From contig NZ_AP022615.1 of NCBI RefSeq assembly GCF_010730745.1, positions 2,976,001-3,040,000 of the forward strand: a stretch of 64,000 bases of DNA, given 5' to 3'. The position numbers and the translations under genes are program-made. The notes beneath the pieces are model-generated. The model saw nothing but the letters and a program-made list of their open reading frames with translations, made no database searches and was not told where the DNA came from. This document shows, in pieces, positions 24,668-35,269 of this stretch; within the stretch, counting starts at the first letter, position 1; each line of letters begins with the position of its first letter. Source of the DNA: Mycobacterium heidelbergense. Lineage in GTDB: Bacteria; Actinomycetota; Actinomycetes; Mycobacteriales; Mycobacteriaceae.

Positions 24668-25798
24668 CTAGAGCCGCTCGACCACCCAGTCGACGCATTG
24701 GGTGAGGGCGCTGACGTCATCGGGATCGACGGCGGGGAACATCGCGACCCGTAACTGGTTGCGGCCGAGTTTGCGGTACGGCTCGGTGTCGACGATGCCG
24801 TTGGCCCGCAGGGTCTTCGCGACGGCGGCGGCGTCGACGTCGTCGACGAAGTCGATCGTGCCCACCACCTGCGACCGCAACGCGGAATCGGCGACGAACG
24901 GCGTGGTGTAGGGCCGGTCCTGCGCCCAGGAGTAGAGCCGCTGCGACGAGTCCGCCGTGCGCTTGACCGCCCACTCCAGCCCGCCGTTGCCCAGCAGCCA
25001 GTCGAGCTGTTCGGCCATCAGCGCCAGGGTGCCGATCGCCGGGGTGTTGTACGTCTGGTTCTTCAGGCTGTTTTCCACGGCGATCGGCAGCGACAAGAAG
25101 TCGGGAACCCAGCGCCCGGACGCGGCGATCGACTTGACGCGGGCCAGCGCGGCAGGGCTCATGACGGCCAGCCACAGCCCGCCGTCGCTGGCAAAGTTCT
25201 TCTGGGGCGAGAAGTAGTACGCGTCCGCCTCGGTGATGTCCACCGGCAGTCCGCCGGCGCCGGAGGTCGCGTCGATGACGACCAGGGCGCCGTCCGAGCC
25301 GGCGGGGCGGTGGACCGGCACCGCGACCCCGGTCGAGGTCTCATTGTGTGCCCAAGCGATCACATCGACCGACGGGTCGGACTGCGGCTCGGGAGCGCTG
25401 CCGGCATCCGCCTTGATGACGACGGGATCGCCGACGAACGGGTTCTTGGTGACCGCGGAGGCGAACTTGGAGCTGAATTCGCCGTAGGACAGGTGCAGCG
25501 AGCGCTTGTCGATCAGCCCGAAAGCCGCGGCATCCCAGAACGCCGTCGCGCCGCCGTTGCCCAGAATTACCTCATAACCGTCCGGCACGGCGAACAGCTC
25601 GGTCACCCCCGACCGGACCCGGCCCACCAGGTCCTTGACGGGCGCTTGCCGGTGCGAGGTGCCAAACAACGCCGCCGCGGTGGTGGTCAACGCCGTCAAT
25701 TGTTCGGGCCGCACCTTGGAGGGACCGCACCCGAAGCGGCCGTCGCGGGGTTTGATGGCGCTGGGAATTTCCAGGGGAGTGTCGAGCTGGTCAGCCAT
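24668..25798 (-). CDS. serC: Phosphoserine aminotransferase SerC
   Basis: SerC (376 residues) makes phosphoserine from phosphohydroxypyruvate and glutamate in serine biosynthesis. It is a fold-type I PLP enzyme with the pyridoxal-binding lysine in YYFSPQKNFASDGG and substrate region GCGPSKVRPEQL near the N-terminus. ATG 25798 is chosen because it reproduces the M. tuberculosis start and length; an upstream start would add 10 residues. Confidence 0.94.
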   Translation of the reverse strand: MADQLDTPLEIPSAIKPRDGRFGCGPSKVRPEQLTALTTTAAALFGTSHRQAPVKDLVGRVRSGVTELFAVPDGYEVILGNGGATAFWDAAAFGLIDKRSLHLSYGEFSSKFASAVTKNPFVGDPVVIKADAGSAPEPQSDPSVDVIAWAHNETSTGVAVPVHRPAGSDGALVVIDATSGAGGLPVDITEADAYYFSPQKNFASDGGLWLAVMSPAALARVKSIAASGRWVPDFLSLPIAVENSLKNQTYNTPAIGTLALMAEQLDWLLGNGGLEWAVKRTADSSQRLYSWAQDRPYTTPFVADSALRSQVVGTIDFVDDVDAAAVAKTLRANGIVDTEPYRKLGRNQLRVAMFPAVDPDDVSALTQCVDWVVERL

Positions 25799-26043
25799 AT
25801 CGACCAGCGTAGTGAGCGGTCCCGACACGGCGACGTCGCGGGCCGATTGTGCGTGGTTGCGCCGCCCTGATGGGGGCCTGGCTTACCGCCCGCGGTGCGT
25901 TACGCGATGTGAGTCGGGCCACACCTGATGCCTGACCACCGGTCAGCCCACAGCGCATTCGGCGGGTCTGGAAAATATCCGGTACCTCCGGTACTGTCTA
26001 GACATAGCACGTCCAAATGTAAACCTTGCTGGGGAGGCTCGGA

Positions 26044-27069
26044 ATGGCCAGGACGCGAATGGTCCGGCGCTGGCGCCGCAATATGGAGGTGCGCGACGAC
26101 GCCGAGTACGTCAACATGCTTGCCACACTGTCCGAAGGGTCGGTGCGGCGAAACTTTAATCCCTACACCGACATCGACTGGGAGGCACCGGAATTCGCTG
26201 TCACGGAAAATGATCCCCGGTGGATCCTGCCGCTGACGGACCCCCTGGGGCGGCATCCCTGGTATCAGGCGCAGCCCGAGGAACGCAGGATCAAGATCGG
26301 CATGTGGCGCCAGGCGAACGTCGCCAAGGTCGGATTGCACTTCGAGTCGATCCTGATCCGGGGCCTGATGAACTACACGTTCTGGGTGCCCAACGGGTCG
26401 CCGGAATACCGGTACTGCTTGCACGAATCGGTCGAAGAGTGCAACCACACCATGATGTTCCAGGAGATGGTCAACCGCGTGGGCGCCGACGTCCCGGGCA
26501 TGCCGCGGATGCTGCGCTGGATCTCGCCGTTGGTTCCGCTGGTGGCCGGACCGTTGCCGGTGGCGTTCTTCATCGGGGTGCTGGCCGGCGAGGAGCCCAT
26601 CGACCACACGCAGAAAAACGTGCTGCGCGAAGGGAAGTCGCTGCACCCGATCATGGAGCGGGTGATGGCGATCCACGTGGCCGAGGAGGCCCGGCACATC
26701 TCGTTCGCACACGAGTTCCTGCGCCGGCGGTTGCCGGAATTGACCGAGCGGCAGCGGTTCTGGACGGCGCTGTACTTCCCGGTGACCATGAAGATGTTGT
26801 GCCGCGCCATCGTGGTGCCGCCCAAGGCGTTCTGGCGGGAGTTCGACATCCCGCGCGAGGTCAAGAAGGAACTGTTCTTCCGGTCGCCGGAGTCGCGAAA
26901 GTGGTTGAGCGACATGTTCGCTGACGTCCGGATGCTCGCCTGCGACACCGGGTTGATGGAAACCCGCTCCGCGCGGCTGATGTGGCGGCTCTGCAAGATC
27001 AACGGCAAGCCGTCGCGCTACCGCAGCGAACCGCAGCGCCAGCATCTGGCGGCGGTGCCGGCCGCCTAG
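26044..27069 (+). CDS. AurF-type diiron oxygenase-like protein (Rv0885-like)
   Basis: This protein of 341 residues is all-helical with paired ferritin-like iron ligands, ESVEECNHTMMFQE and HVAEEARHISFAHEF, as in AurF/CmlI N-oxygenases. The substrate in mycobacteria is unknown. GGGAGG lies 6 bp before the ATG. fprB starts 21 bp downstream and could supply electrons, a reasonable operon partnership (inference). Confidence 0.85.
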   Translation: MARTRMVRRWRRNMEVRDDAEYVNMLATLSEGSVRRNFNPYTDIDWEAPEFAVTENDPRWILPLTDPLGRHPWYQAQPEERRIKIGMWRQANVAKVGLHFESILIRGLMNYTFWVPNGSPEYRYCLHESVEECNHTMMFQEMVNRVGADVPGMPRMLRWISPLVPLVAGPLPVAFFIGVLAGEEPIDHTQKNVLREGKSLHPIMERVMAIHVAEEARHISFAHEFLRRRLPELTERQRFWTALYFPVTMKMLCRAIVVPPKAFWREFDIPREVKKELFFRSPESRKWLSDMFADVRMLACDTGLMETRSARLMWRLCKINGKPSRYRSEPQRQHLAAVPAA

Positions 27070-27090
27070 GACTGTACGGGTTCGGTCTTT

Positions 27091-28782
27091 ATGCCGCACG
27101 TAATTACCCAGTCGTGCTGCAACGACGGGTCCTGTGTGTTCGCGTGTCCGGTGAATTGCATTCACCCGACACCGGACGAGCCGGGCTTCGCGACATCGGA
27201 GATGCTGTATATCGATCCGGTGGCCTGCGTGGATTGCGGTGCCTGCGTGAGCGCTTGCCCGGTCGGCGCCATCGCGCCGGACACCCGGCTGGAGCCCAAA
27301 CAGCTGCCCTTCGTCGAGATCAATGCGTCGTTCTATCCGGAGCGGCCCCCGGGTGTGAAGCTGCCGCCCACATCGAAGCTGGCACCGGTGATTCCGGCCG
27401 CCGAGGTGCGCGCCCACCGCCCGCCGCTGACCGTGGCCATCGTGGGGTCCGGGCCGGCGGCGATGTATGCCGCCGACGAGCTGCTCACCCAACACGGGGT
27501 GCGGGTCAACGTCTTTGAGAAGCTGCCGACGCCCTACGGGTTGGTGCGCGCCGGGGTGGCGCCCGATCACCAGAGCACCAAGCGGGTCACCCGGCTCTTC
27601 GACCGGGTAGCCGGCCATCGCCGGTTCCGGTTTTTCCTCAACGTCGAGATCGGCAAGCATCTGAGCCACGCCGAGCTGTTGGACCACCATCACGGCGTCC
27701 TGTACGCGGTGGGTGCGCCCGATGATCGCCGGCTCGACATCGACGGGGTGGGTCTGCCCGGCACCGGAACCGCCACCGAGCTGGTCGCGTGGATCAACGG
27801 GCACCCCGACTTCGCTGACCTGCCAGTCGATCTCGGCCACGAGCGGGTGGTGATCATCGGCAACGGCAATGTCGCCCTCGACGTGGCCCGGGTGCTCACC
27901 GCGGACCCTGACGACCTGGCCCGCACGGACATCTCAGACCATGCATTGGAAGCGCTCCGCTGCTCGGCGGTGCGCGAAGTGGTGATCGCGGCCCGGCGCG
28001 GCCCCGCTGATTCGGCCTTCACCTTGCCCGAATTGATCGGGCTCACCGGCGCATCCGAGGTCGTGCTCGACGCGGGCGACCACCAACGCGTGGCCGCCGA
28101 CCTCGCGACCGTTTCCGACACGCTGACCCGGAACAAGCTGGAGATCTTGAGCAAGCTCGGCGACGGTTCGGCACCGCTTGGCGGGCGCCCACGCATCCGG
28201 CTGGCCTATCAACTCACGCCCAAACGCGTGCTGGGTCCGCAGCGTGCCACCGGCGTGGAGTTCTCGGTCACCGGCACCGACGAGCCGCGCCGCCTCGAGG
28301 CGGGGCTCGTGCTGACGTCGATTGGCTACCGCGGCAAGGCGATTCGCGGCCTTCCGTTTGACGAGTCGGCGGCCGTCGTGCCGAACGACGGCGGTCGCGT
28401 CGTCGACCCCTCCGGCCGGCCGGTGTTCGGCGCCTACGTCGCGGGCTGGATCAAGCGCGGACCGACGGGATTCATCGGGACCAACAAGTCCTGCTCTTTC
28501 CAAACCGTCCAGGCCCTGGTGGCCGATTTCAATGCCGGCAGGTTGACCGACCCCGTGGCCAAGCCGGAGGCGCTGACCAAGCTCGTGCGCGAGCGGCAGC
28601 CCGACGCCGTCGACTCCGCGGGGTGGCGTGCGATCGACGCCGCGGAGATCGCGCGCGGCGGCCAGGACGGGCGGCCGCGCAGCAAGTTCACCGGCGTCGG
28701 CGAGATGCTCGCGGCCGCGGGTGGCCCACCGGCGCCGCCGCTGCGACGCCGGTGGGCGGCCCGGCTGCGTGACCTGGCCTAG
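27091..28782 (+). CDS. fprB: NADPH-ferredoxin/adrenodoxin-type reductase FprB
   Basis: This protein of 563 residues has an N-terminal bacterial ferredoxin (CCNDGSCVFACPVNCIHP; CVDCGACVSACPVGAI) fused to an adrenodoxin-reductase-like flavoprotein. The FAD-binding motif is VAIVGSGPAAMYAADELL and the NADP-binding motif VVIIGNGNVALDVARVL. It passes electrons from NADPH to an iron-sulfur carrier. The gene follows the AurF-like diiron gene and converges on the VOC gene with a 4-bp overlap. Confidence 0.93.
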   Translation: MPHVITQSCCNDGSCVFACPVNCIHPTPDEPGFATSEMLYIDPVACVDCGACVSACPVGAIAPDTRLEPKQLPFVEINASFYPERPPGVKLPPTSKLAPVIPAAEVRAHRPPLTVAIVGSGPAAMYAADELLTQHGVRVNVFEKLPTPYGLVRAGVAPDHQSTKRVTRLFDRVAGHRRFRFFLNVEIGKHLSHAELLDHHHGVLYAVGAPDDRRLDIDGVGLPGTGTATELVAWINGHPDFADLPVDLGHERVVIIGNGNVALDVARVLTADPDDLARTDISDHALEALRCSAVREVVIAARRGPADSAFTLPELIGLTGASEVVLDAGDHQRVAADLATVSDTLTRNKLEILSKLGDGSAPLGGRPRIRLAYQLTPKRVLGPQRATGVEFSVTGTDEPRRLEAGLVLTSIGYRGKAIRGLPFDESAAVVPNDGGRVVDPSGRPVFGAYVAGWIKRGPTGFIGTNKSCSFQTVQALVADFNAGRLTDPVAKPEALTKLVRERQPDAVDSAGWRAIDAAEIARGGQDGRPRSKFTGVGEMLAAAGGPPAPPLRRRWAARLRDLA

Positions 28783-29237
28783 TTGGTTGCCTGCCCGGAC
28801 ATGGCCGCGGCGATCTCGTCCATGCTGACTTCGCGCACCGGCTGTCCCAGCGACCAGTGGTGGCCGAACGGGTCGGCGACCACGCCGTAGCGGTCTCCCC
28901 AGAACTGGTCCTGCAACGGGGCGACCACGGTGGCCCCCGCGTCCAGCGCCTGCTGGAACTTGGTGTCGACGTCGGTGACCGTCAGGTGGATGGTGACCGG
29001 AGTTCCGCCCAGCGACTTCGGCGTCATCGACTTGCCGCCACATGTTTCCGGGAAGTCGTCGTTGAGCATCACCGTGAAGCCGTTGATGCGCAGGGCGGCG
29101 TGGACCAGCCTGCCGTCGGGACCGGGCACTCGCCCCAGCTCGACGGCACCAAAAGCCTTCACGTAGAAGTCGATCGCCGCGGCGGCGTCGTCAACCACGA
29201 GGTGCGGGGACAGTGCGGGTTCGATGTTGATGGCCAT
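28779..29237 (-). CDS. VOC/glyoxalase-fold protein (Rv0887c-like)
   Basis: This protein of 152 residues has two beta-alpha-beta-beta-beta VOC units typical of the PhnB-like group (LSPHLVVDDAAAAIDFYVKA, AALRINGFTVMLNDDFPE, DRYGVVADPFGHHWSLGQPV). Members bind metal and act in glyoxalase, dioxygenase or resistance reactions; no substrate can be named. ATG 29237 has GAGGAG 6 bp upstream and gives the M. tuberculosis length. Confidence 0.87.
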   Translation of the reverse strand: MAINIEPALSPHLVVDDAAAAIDFYVKAFGAVELGRVPGPDGRLVHAALRINGFTVMLNDDFPETCGGKSMTPKSLGGTPVTIHLTVTDVDTKFQQALDAGATVVAPLQDQFWGDRYGVVADPFGHHWSLGQPVREVSMDEIAAAMSGQATN

Positions 29238-29401
29238 AGGGTTCTCCTCGTTGTCGGGTTGGTCTACCCCCATATTGACTCCGCGCGGCGGGAAATCTCA
29301 TCGCGAGGGTGCGCAGTTGTACGCCCGCGCGCGGCGTGTCGTGTGCAAACACGCACGCTCGCGGCAGACGGCAGACGGCAGGCGGCAGGCGGGAGGCGGG
29401 G

Positions 29402-30523
29402 TCAGGCGTTGGTGAGGATCCGGTCCCAGCCCTCGACGGATTCCGGGCTGCGCGGGCCCGGTCCCACGTAGATGGCCGACGGGCGGACCAGCTTGCCGAG
29501 GCGCTTCTGTTCGAGGATGTGGGCGCACCACCCCGCGGTGCGCCCACAGGTGAACATCGCCGGCATCATGTTCGCCGGCACCCGGGCGAAGTCGAGGATG
29601 ACCGCGGCCCAGAACTCGACGTTGGTCTCGATGGCCCGGTCCGGGCGCCGCTCCCGCAGCTCGGCCAGCGCCGCCTGCTCGACCGCCACCGCGACCTCGT
29701 GGCGCGGCGCGCCCAGCCGCTCGGCGGCCGCCCGCAGCACCCGCGCCCGCGGGTCCTCCGCGCGGTACACGCGGTGCCCGAATCCCATCAGCTTGTCGCC
29801 GCGGTCCAGGATCGACTTGACCAGGCCGCGGGCGTCGCCGGTGCGCTCGACCTCTTCGAGCATCGGCAGCACCCGGGCCGGCGCCCCGCCGTGCAGCGGG
29901 CCGCTCATCGCCCCGATCGCGCCCGACAGGGCGGCGGCCACATCCGCGCCGGTCGAAGCGATCACCCGCGCGGTGAACGTCGACGCATTCATGCCGTGCT
30001 CGGCGGCCGACACCCAGTAGGCGTCGATGGCCTCGACGTGCCTGGGGTCCGGCTCGCCCTGCCAACGGGTCATGAATCGCGCTGTAACCGTGGGGCATTC
30101 GTCGATGACGCGCTGCGGGACGGCCGGCTGGTAGATGCCGCGTGCGGACTGCGCGACGTAGGACAGGGCCATCACCGACGCCCGGGCCAGCTGATCACGG
30201 GCGGTGGCGTCGTCGGTGTCGAGCAGGGGCCTGTACCCCCAGATGGGCGCCAGCATCGCCAGGCCCGCCTGCACGTCGACGCGCACGTCGCCGGTGTGGA
30301 TCGGCAGTGGGAACGGCTCGGCGGGTGGCAGCCCGTGGCCGAACTTGCCGTCGACCAGCAGCGCCCACACGTCGCCGAACGTGACCTGCTGGTTCACCAG
30401 GTCCTGGATGTCGACGCCGCGGTAGCGCAGCGCACCGCCGTCTTTATCCGGTTCGGCAATTTCGGTGGTGAAGGCCACCACGCCTTCCAGGCCGGGGACG
30501 AAGTTTTCGGGGACCACAGTCAT
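29402..30523 (-). CDS. citA: Citrate synthase 2 (CitA)
   Basis: This protein of 373 residues is the second mycobacterial citrate synthase (Rv0889c-like), condensing acetyl-CoA or a similar acyl-CoA with oxaloacetate. Catalytic histidine regions are GPLHGGAPARVLPM and MGFGHRVYRAEDPRARVLRA. ATG 30523 (TVVPENFVPGLEGVVAF) is chosen by family length. Downstream is a short G-rich stretch with degenerate heptamers at 29361-29401. Confidence 0.93.
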   Translation of the reverse strand: MTVVPENFVPGLEGVVAFTTEIAEPDKDGGALRYRGVDIQDLVNQQVTFGDVWALLVDGKFGHGLPPAEPFPLPIHTGDVRVDVQAGLAMLAPIWGYRPLLDTDDATARDQLARASVMALSYVAQSARGIYQPAVPQRVIDECPTVTARFMTRWQGEPDPRHVEAIDAYWVSAAEHGMNASTFTARVIASTGADVAAALSGAIGAMSGPLHGGAPARVLPMLEEVERTGDARGLVKSILDRGDKLMGFGHRVYRAEDPRARVLRAAAERLGAPRHEVAVAVEQAALAELRERRPDRAIETNVEFWAAVILDFARVPANMMPAMFTCGRTAGWCAHILEQKRLGKLVRPSAIYVGPGPRSPESVEGWDRILTNA

Positions 30524-30594
30524 GGGAAAATTCTTGCACCCCGCCCTCCGGCCGACGCTACCGGCCGGTAGCAAGCGCCGGTAGCGTGGGCGCA

Positions 30595-31254
30595 ATGGCG
30601 GGACCGGGCAAAGAGCACCTGCAGGCTATGCGCGTGGAATACGGGTCCATCGAGAAGGATGGCAGCCCCGATCTCGACGTGGACTGGTTGGCCAATGGTT
30701 GGCTTGCGTTGTTCCGCAAGTGGATTGACGACGCCGAATGCGCCGGGGTGGCCGAGCCCAACGCCATGGTGCTGGCCACCGTCGCGGACGGGCGGCCGGT
30801 CAGCCGGTCGGTGTTGTGTAAGAGCGCGGACGAGACCGGAATCACTTTTTTCACCAACTATGACTCGGCCAAGGGTGTCGAGTTGGCGGCGACGCCGTAC
30901 GCGTCGGCGACCTTCCCGTGGTACCAGCTGGGACGGCAGGTCCACATCCGCGGCCCGGTGAGCAAGGTCGATCCGGAGGTCACGCGGGACTACTGGTCGA
31001 AGCGGCCGCGCGGCTCGCAGCTGGGTGCGTGGGCGTCGCACCAGTCGCGGCCGATCGCGTCGCGCGCGGCGCTGCTGGACCAATTGGCGGAGGTGACCGC
31101 GCGCTTCGCCGACTATGAGCGCGTCCCGGTGCCGCCGGGCTGGGGCGGCTACCTCATCGCGCCCGAGGAGGTCGAATTCTGGCAGGGGCGGGAAAACCGG
31201 GTGCACAACCGGATTCGGATCGTCGGCGATCGGGTCGAACGCCTGCAGCCGTGA
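30595..31254 (+). CDS. pdxH: Pyridoxamine 5'-phosphate oxidase PdxH
   Basis: This FMN enzyme (219 residues) oxidises pyridoxamine or pyridoxine phosphate to pyridoxal phosphate. Signatures are MVLATVADGRPVSRSVLCK, TNYDSAKGVELAATPYASA, the FMN/PLP segment RPRGSQLGAWASHQSRPI and the C-terminal WQGRENRVHNRIRI. ATG 30595 is chosen; a GTG lies three codons upstream. In M. tuberculosis this interval carries LuxR-type and methyltransferase genes instead, with pdxH elsewhere (Rv2607). Confidence 0.92.
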   Translation: MAGPGKEHLQAMRVEYGSIEKDGSPDLDVDWLANGWLALFRKWIDDAECAGVAEPNAMVLATVADGRPVSRSVLCKSADETGITFFTNYDSAKGVELAATPYASATFPWYQLGRQVHIRGPVSKVDPEVTRDYWSKRPRGSQLGAWASHQSRPIASRAALLDQLAEVTARFADYERVPVPPGWGGYLIAPEEVEFWQGRENRVHNRIRIVGDRVERLQP

Positions 31255-31486
31255 GCCCCCGTCCGTAAGGACGCGCGCCATGCTGTGGCGAGTGAGGGCC
31301 GATCCGTAGCGAGGGCTGCCGGCAACAGGCTTCCGCGAGCCCCAACACCACGAGATAAGGCGGGGTTTACCCGGCGGAAAGCCGCAAGTTCGGGCGACCT
31401 GACCCCGGGCAGGCGCGTCGTCGCGATAACGACTACCTTCAGCTATACGCACCTAGCCATATCAGCCAGAGCGCAAAGGGGTTCTC

Positions 31487-32778
<1,292 letters not shown>

Positions 32779-32782
<4 letters not shown>

Positions 32783-32905
32783 CGCGCCCGGGAGTTCGTC
32801 GGGGCGCTGTTCGCTGCGGGCGCGTCGAGACTGCGGTGGTTGCGGCGCTCGAGCCTCAAAGCTAGCCGTGAGCGCAGACTCGATGCCACCAGCGCAGACT
32901 CGGCG
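32779..32905. mobile_element. MITE-like element, family A, right-truncated copy (A2)
   Basis: The left end CTAGCG..CGCCCGG and the GAGTTCGTCGGGGCGCTGTT block match copy A1, as does the inner inverted repeat (CGAGACTGCGGTGG and CCAGCGCAGACTCGG). The right terminal repeat is missing after about 32905. The left end coincides with the stop codon of gltA2. Confidence 0.65.
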
Positions 32906-33046
32906 GCGTTGAACGCCGTCGGGTCCTGGGCGTCTGCGGATCAGGGCGAAATGGGCTGGTGTGCTGCGTCATTGAGAGAATGTGGACCGCCGGACGTGTC
33001 GTGGTGGTCACATGTGTCACTCGTGTCTCGGCTTCGGAGGCACATG

Positions 33047-33172
33047 CTTCTTTGTCCACCTAACAGCGACAAGTGCGGTGGGCTGTCGCGCGTAGGTGGG
33101 CACGTCGGTGTATGCCGGCCAGCCAGTGACCGATGTGACACCTGGGGATTGGCGCGCGATCTTGGGCTCACC
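33047..33172. repeat. Dispersed repeat, family B, copy 2
   Basis: It aligns with 21226-21347 over its length (GCTGTCGCGCGTAGGTGG, TGCCGGCC, ACCGATGTGACA). It is immediately followed by a family A copy, so the two families are nested or adjacent here. Between A2 and this repeat (32,906-33,046) nothing is recognised. Confidence 0.65.
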
Positions 33173-33183
33173 GCGCCCCGGCC

Positions 33184-33321
33184 GGGGCGCCGAGACTGCG
33201 GTGGGAGCGGCACTCGAGGCGAAAATCTAGCCGTGGACGCAGGCTCGATGCCACCAGCGCAGACTCGGCGCCAGTGGCATCTGGTAGCAGCCCCCGACGA
33301 ACGTACGGACCAGACCACCAG
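33184..33321. mobile_element. MITE-like element, family A, left-truncated copy (A3)
   Basis: This copy keeps the inner inverted repeat (CGAGACTGCGGTGG, CCAGCGCAGACTCGGCG) and the right arm (ACGTACGGACCAGACC). The left arm is lost. Its right end touches the stop codon of the flavoprotein gene at 33322. Confidence 0.65.
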
Positions 33322-34902
33322 TTACACCGACGCGAGGACGGCCATCGCGGCGTTGTGACCGCCGATGCCCGACACCGCCCCGCCGCGGCGGGCACCGGAG
33401 CCACACAACATGATTCGATCGTGGGCAGTGGCGACCCCCCATTGCCGCGCCGGGGTGTCCAGTGGGTCGTCGTCGTTGGCGAACGGCCACGACAGCCCGC
33501 CGTGGAAGATGTTGCCCGCGGTCATCCCCAATGCGTGGTCCAGATCGGCAGTAGTCGTCGTCTCGAGGCACGGCCGGCCGTGCGCGTCGCGCATCAACAC
33601 GTCCTGAATCGGTTCGGCCAGAACGGAATTCAGCGACGCCAGCACCGAATCGGTCAGCCGGTCGCGCACGGTGTCGGGGTCGGCGCCGTCGAACAGCGAG
33701 TGCGGCGTGTGCAGGCCGAACACCGTCATCGTGTGAGCGCCCGAGTCGCGCAGCCCGTCCGACAGGATGCTCGGGTCGGTCAGCGAATGGCAGTAGGCTT
33801 CGCACGGCAATGGGTTCGGCAGCTGCCCGCCGGCCGCCCTCGAATGCGCCGTGCCCAGTTGGGTCCAGGTCTCGTTGACGTGGAACGTCCCCGCGAATGC
33901 CTGTTCGGGTGTGACGACGTCGTCGCGCAATCGCGGCAGCCGCCGCAACACCATGTTCACCTTGACCTGCGCGCCCTGGTCCAGTGGCGCCGGTCGTTCG
34001 CCGAGCAGGCCGGACAGGACCGCGGGTGTGACGCCGGCCAGGACGAACCGGCCCCGGATCAGGTGCTCGTCGCCGCCGCTGCGGTAGCGCACCAGGCCGT
34101 CCGGTTCGACACCGAAAACGTCTGCGCCGGTGATTATTTCGGCGCCGTGGCCGACGGCCGCCGTCGCCAGGGCGGCGGTCACCGAGCCCATCCCGCCGAC
34201 GGGCACGTCCCAGTCCCCGGTGCCCCCGCCGAGCACGTGATAGAGGAAGCAGACGTTCTGCCGCAGCGACGGGTCGTCGAGGCCGGCGAAGGTGCCGATC
34301 AGCGCGTCGGTCGCGATCACGCCGCGCACCAGGTCGTTATCCACCGCGCCGGCGATGGCGTGCCCGATCGGCTCGTCGATCATGGCCCGCCATGCGGCCG
34401 CCGCGCCGGGATCGCCGGCCTCGACGACGTGCCGGCGGGCCTGTTCGCGGGTGCGCAACGGCTCGAGCAGCGTCGGCCAGAGTCGTTCGGTCACCAGCCG
34501 GCAGCGCCGGTAGAACGCGGCGAAGCCGCGCTCGTCTTGGGCGGCGCCGATCGCGGCGAAGGTGTCACCGGGCGCCCCGATGAGTAGCCCACCGCGGCCG
34601 CCGGTGGCGGGGTCGGGCGTGTACGACGAATATCGCCGCCTGGCCAGCCGCACCGCGGCGCCCAGGTCGTCGACGATGCGCGACGGCAGCAGGCTGACCA
34701 GGTACGAGTAGCGCGACACCCGCACCCCGACGCCGTCGAAGGCCTGCGCCGAAACGGCGGCCCCGCCGACGTGTCCCAGCCGCTCCAGCAACCGCACCCT
34801 CAGGCCCGCCCGGGCCAGGTAGCCGGCCGCGACCAGCCCGTTGTGGCCCCCGCCGATGACTATGGCGTCTATGGCGTCGACTTCCGTCGTGCGTTCGCTC
34901 AG
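33322..34902 (-). CDS. FAD-dependent phytoene-dehydrogenase-like oxidoreductase (Rv0897c-like)
   Basis: This protein of about 526 residues has the N-terminal FAD dinucleotide motif AIVIGGGHNGLVAAGYLARA. A CrtI/amine-oxidase-like body and C-terminal CGSGARRGGAVSGIGGHNAA follow. The reaction is unknown; relatives desaturate or oxidise isoprenoids. No ATG, GTG or TTG is found at the expected place. The likely start is a CTG overlapping the stop of the upstream DUF2630 gene as CTGA; ATA codons occupy the position where related proteins begin. Confidence 0.85.
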   Translation of the reverse strand: MSERTTEVDAIDAIVIGGGHNGLVAAGYLARAGLRVRLLERLGHVGGAAVSAQAFDGVGVRVSRYSYLVSLLPSRIVDDLGAAVRLARRRYSSYTPDPATGGRGGLLIGAPGDTFAAIGAAQDERGFAAFYRRCRLVTERLWPTLLEPLRTREQARRHVVEAGDPGAAAAWRAMIDEPIGHAIAGAVDNDLVRGVIATDALIGTFAGLDDPSLRQNVCFLYHVLGGGTGDWDVPVGGMGSVTAALATAAVGHGAEIITGADVFGVEPDGLVRYRSGGDEHLIRGRFVLAGVTPAVLSGLLGERPAPLDQGAQVKVNMVLRRLPRLRDDVVTPEQAFAGTFHVNETWTQLGTAHSRAAGGQLPNPLPCEAYCHSLTDPSILSDGLRDSGAHTMTVFGLHTPHSLFDGADPDTVRDRLTDSVLASLNSVLAEPIQDVLMRDAHGRPCLETTTTADLDHALGMTAGNIFHGGLSWPFANDDDPLDTPARQWGVATAHDRIMLCGSGARRGGAVSGIGGHNAAMAVLASV

Positions 34903-35162
34903 TTCAGGTAGCCCTCGACCTGGTCGGGCGGACGGACCTCCGCCTCGCGCGGGTCGCCGCCGGTTTCGCGCAGTGCCCGGCGCTGCCGGAGCAGGTCCCA
35001 GCATTGGTCGAGTTCGACCTCCACCCGGCGCAGGCGATCGTGTTCCTCGGAAACGGTGACGTCGCGGTGCTGCAGCCGCTCTCGCAGGGTTTTCTCCTCG
35101 GCGACCAGCTCGCGGATGTACGCCAGGGTTTCATTGTCGGTCGGTTTTCTGCCGTTGCCCAT
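34899..35162 (-). CDS. DUF2630-type small helical protein (Rv0898c-like)
   Basis: This protein of 87 residues is highly charged and predicted to be all coiled helix (ETLAYIRELVAEEKTLRERL; EVELDQCWDLLRQRRALRET). Position and length equal Rv0898c. It is co-directional and overlapping with the flavoprotein gene, so probably one operon. Function is unknown. Confidence 0.85.
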   Translation of the reverse strand: MGNGRKPTDNETLAYIRELVAEEKTLRERLQHRDVTVSEEHDRLRRVEVELDQCWDLLRQRRALRETGGDPREAEVRPPDQVEGYLN

Positions 35163-35269
35163 CGCTCCAGTGTGCCCGAGTTGCGAGGTGTCGCGGCGTC
35201 GACTCGGTAGGCTGCATATCGCCTGCAGGACCGACAAGTCCCGGGAGACGACATGAGGGGAGGGCAGCA

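Noticed and set aside
25900..27840. A 646-codon minus-strand open frame opposite the AurF-like and fprB genes
   Set aside because: It is a shadow of two well-supported genes on the plus strand.
29361..29401. Degenerate heptamer run (CGGCAGA/CGGCAGG units) considered as a repeat array
   Set aside because: Only about five imperfect units without spacers; it is neither a CRISPR array nor clearly variable.
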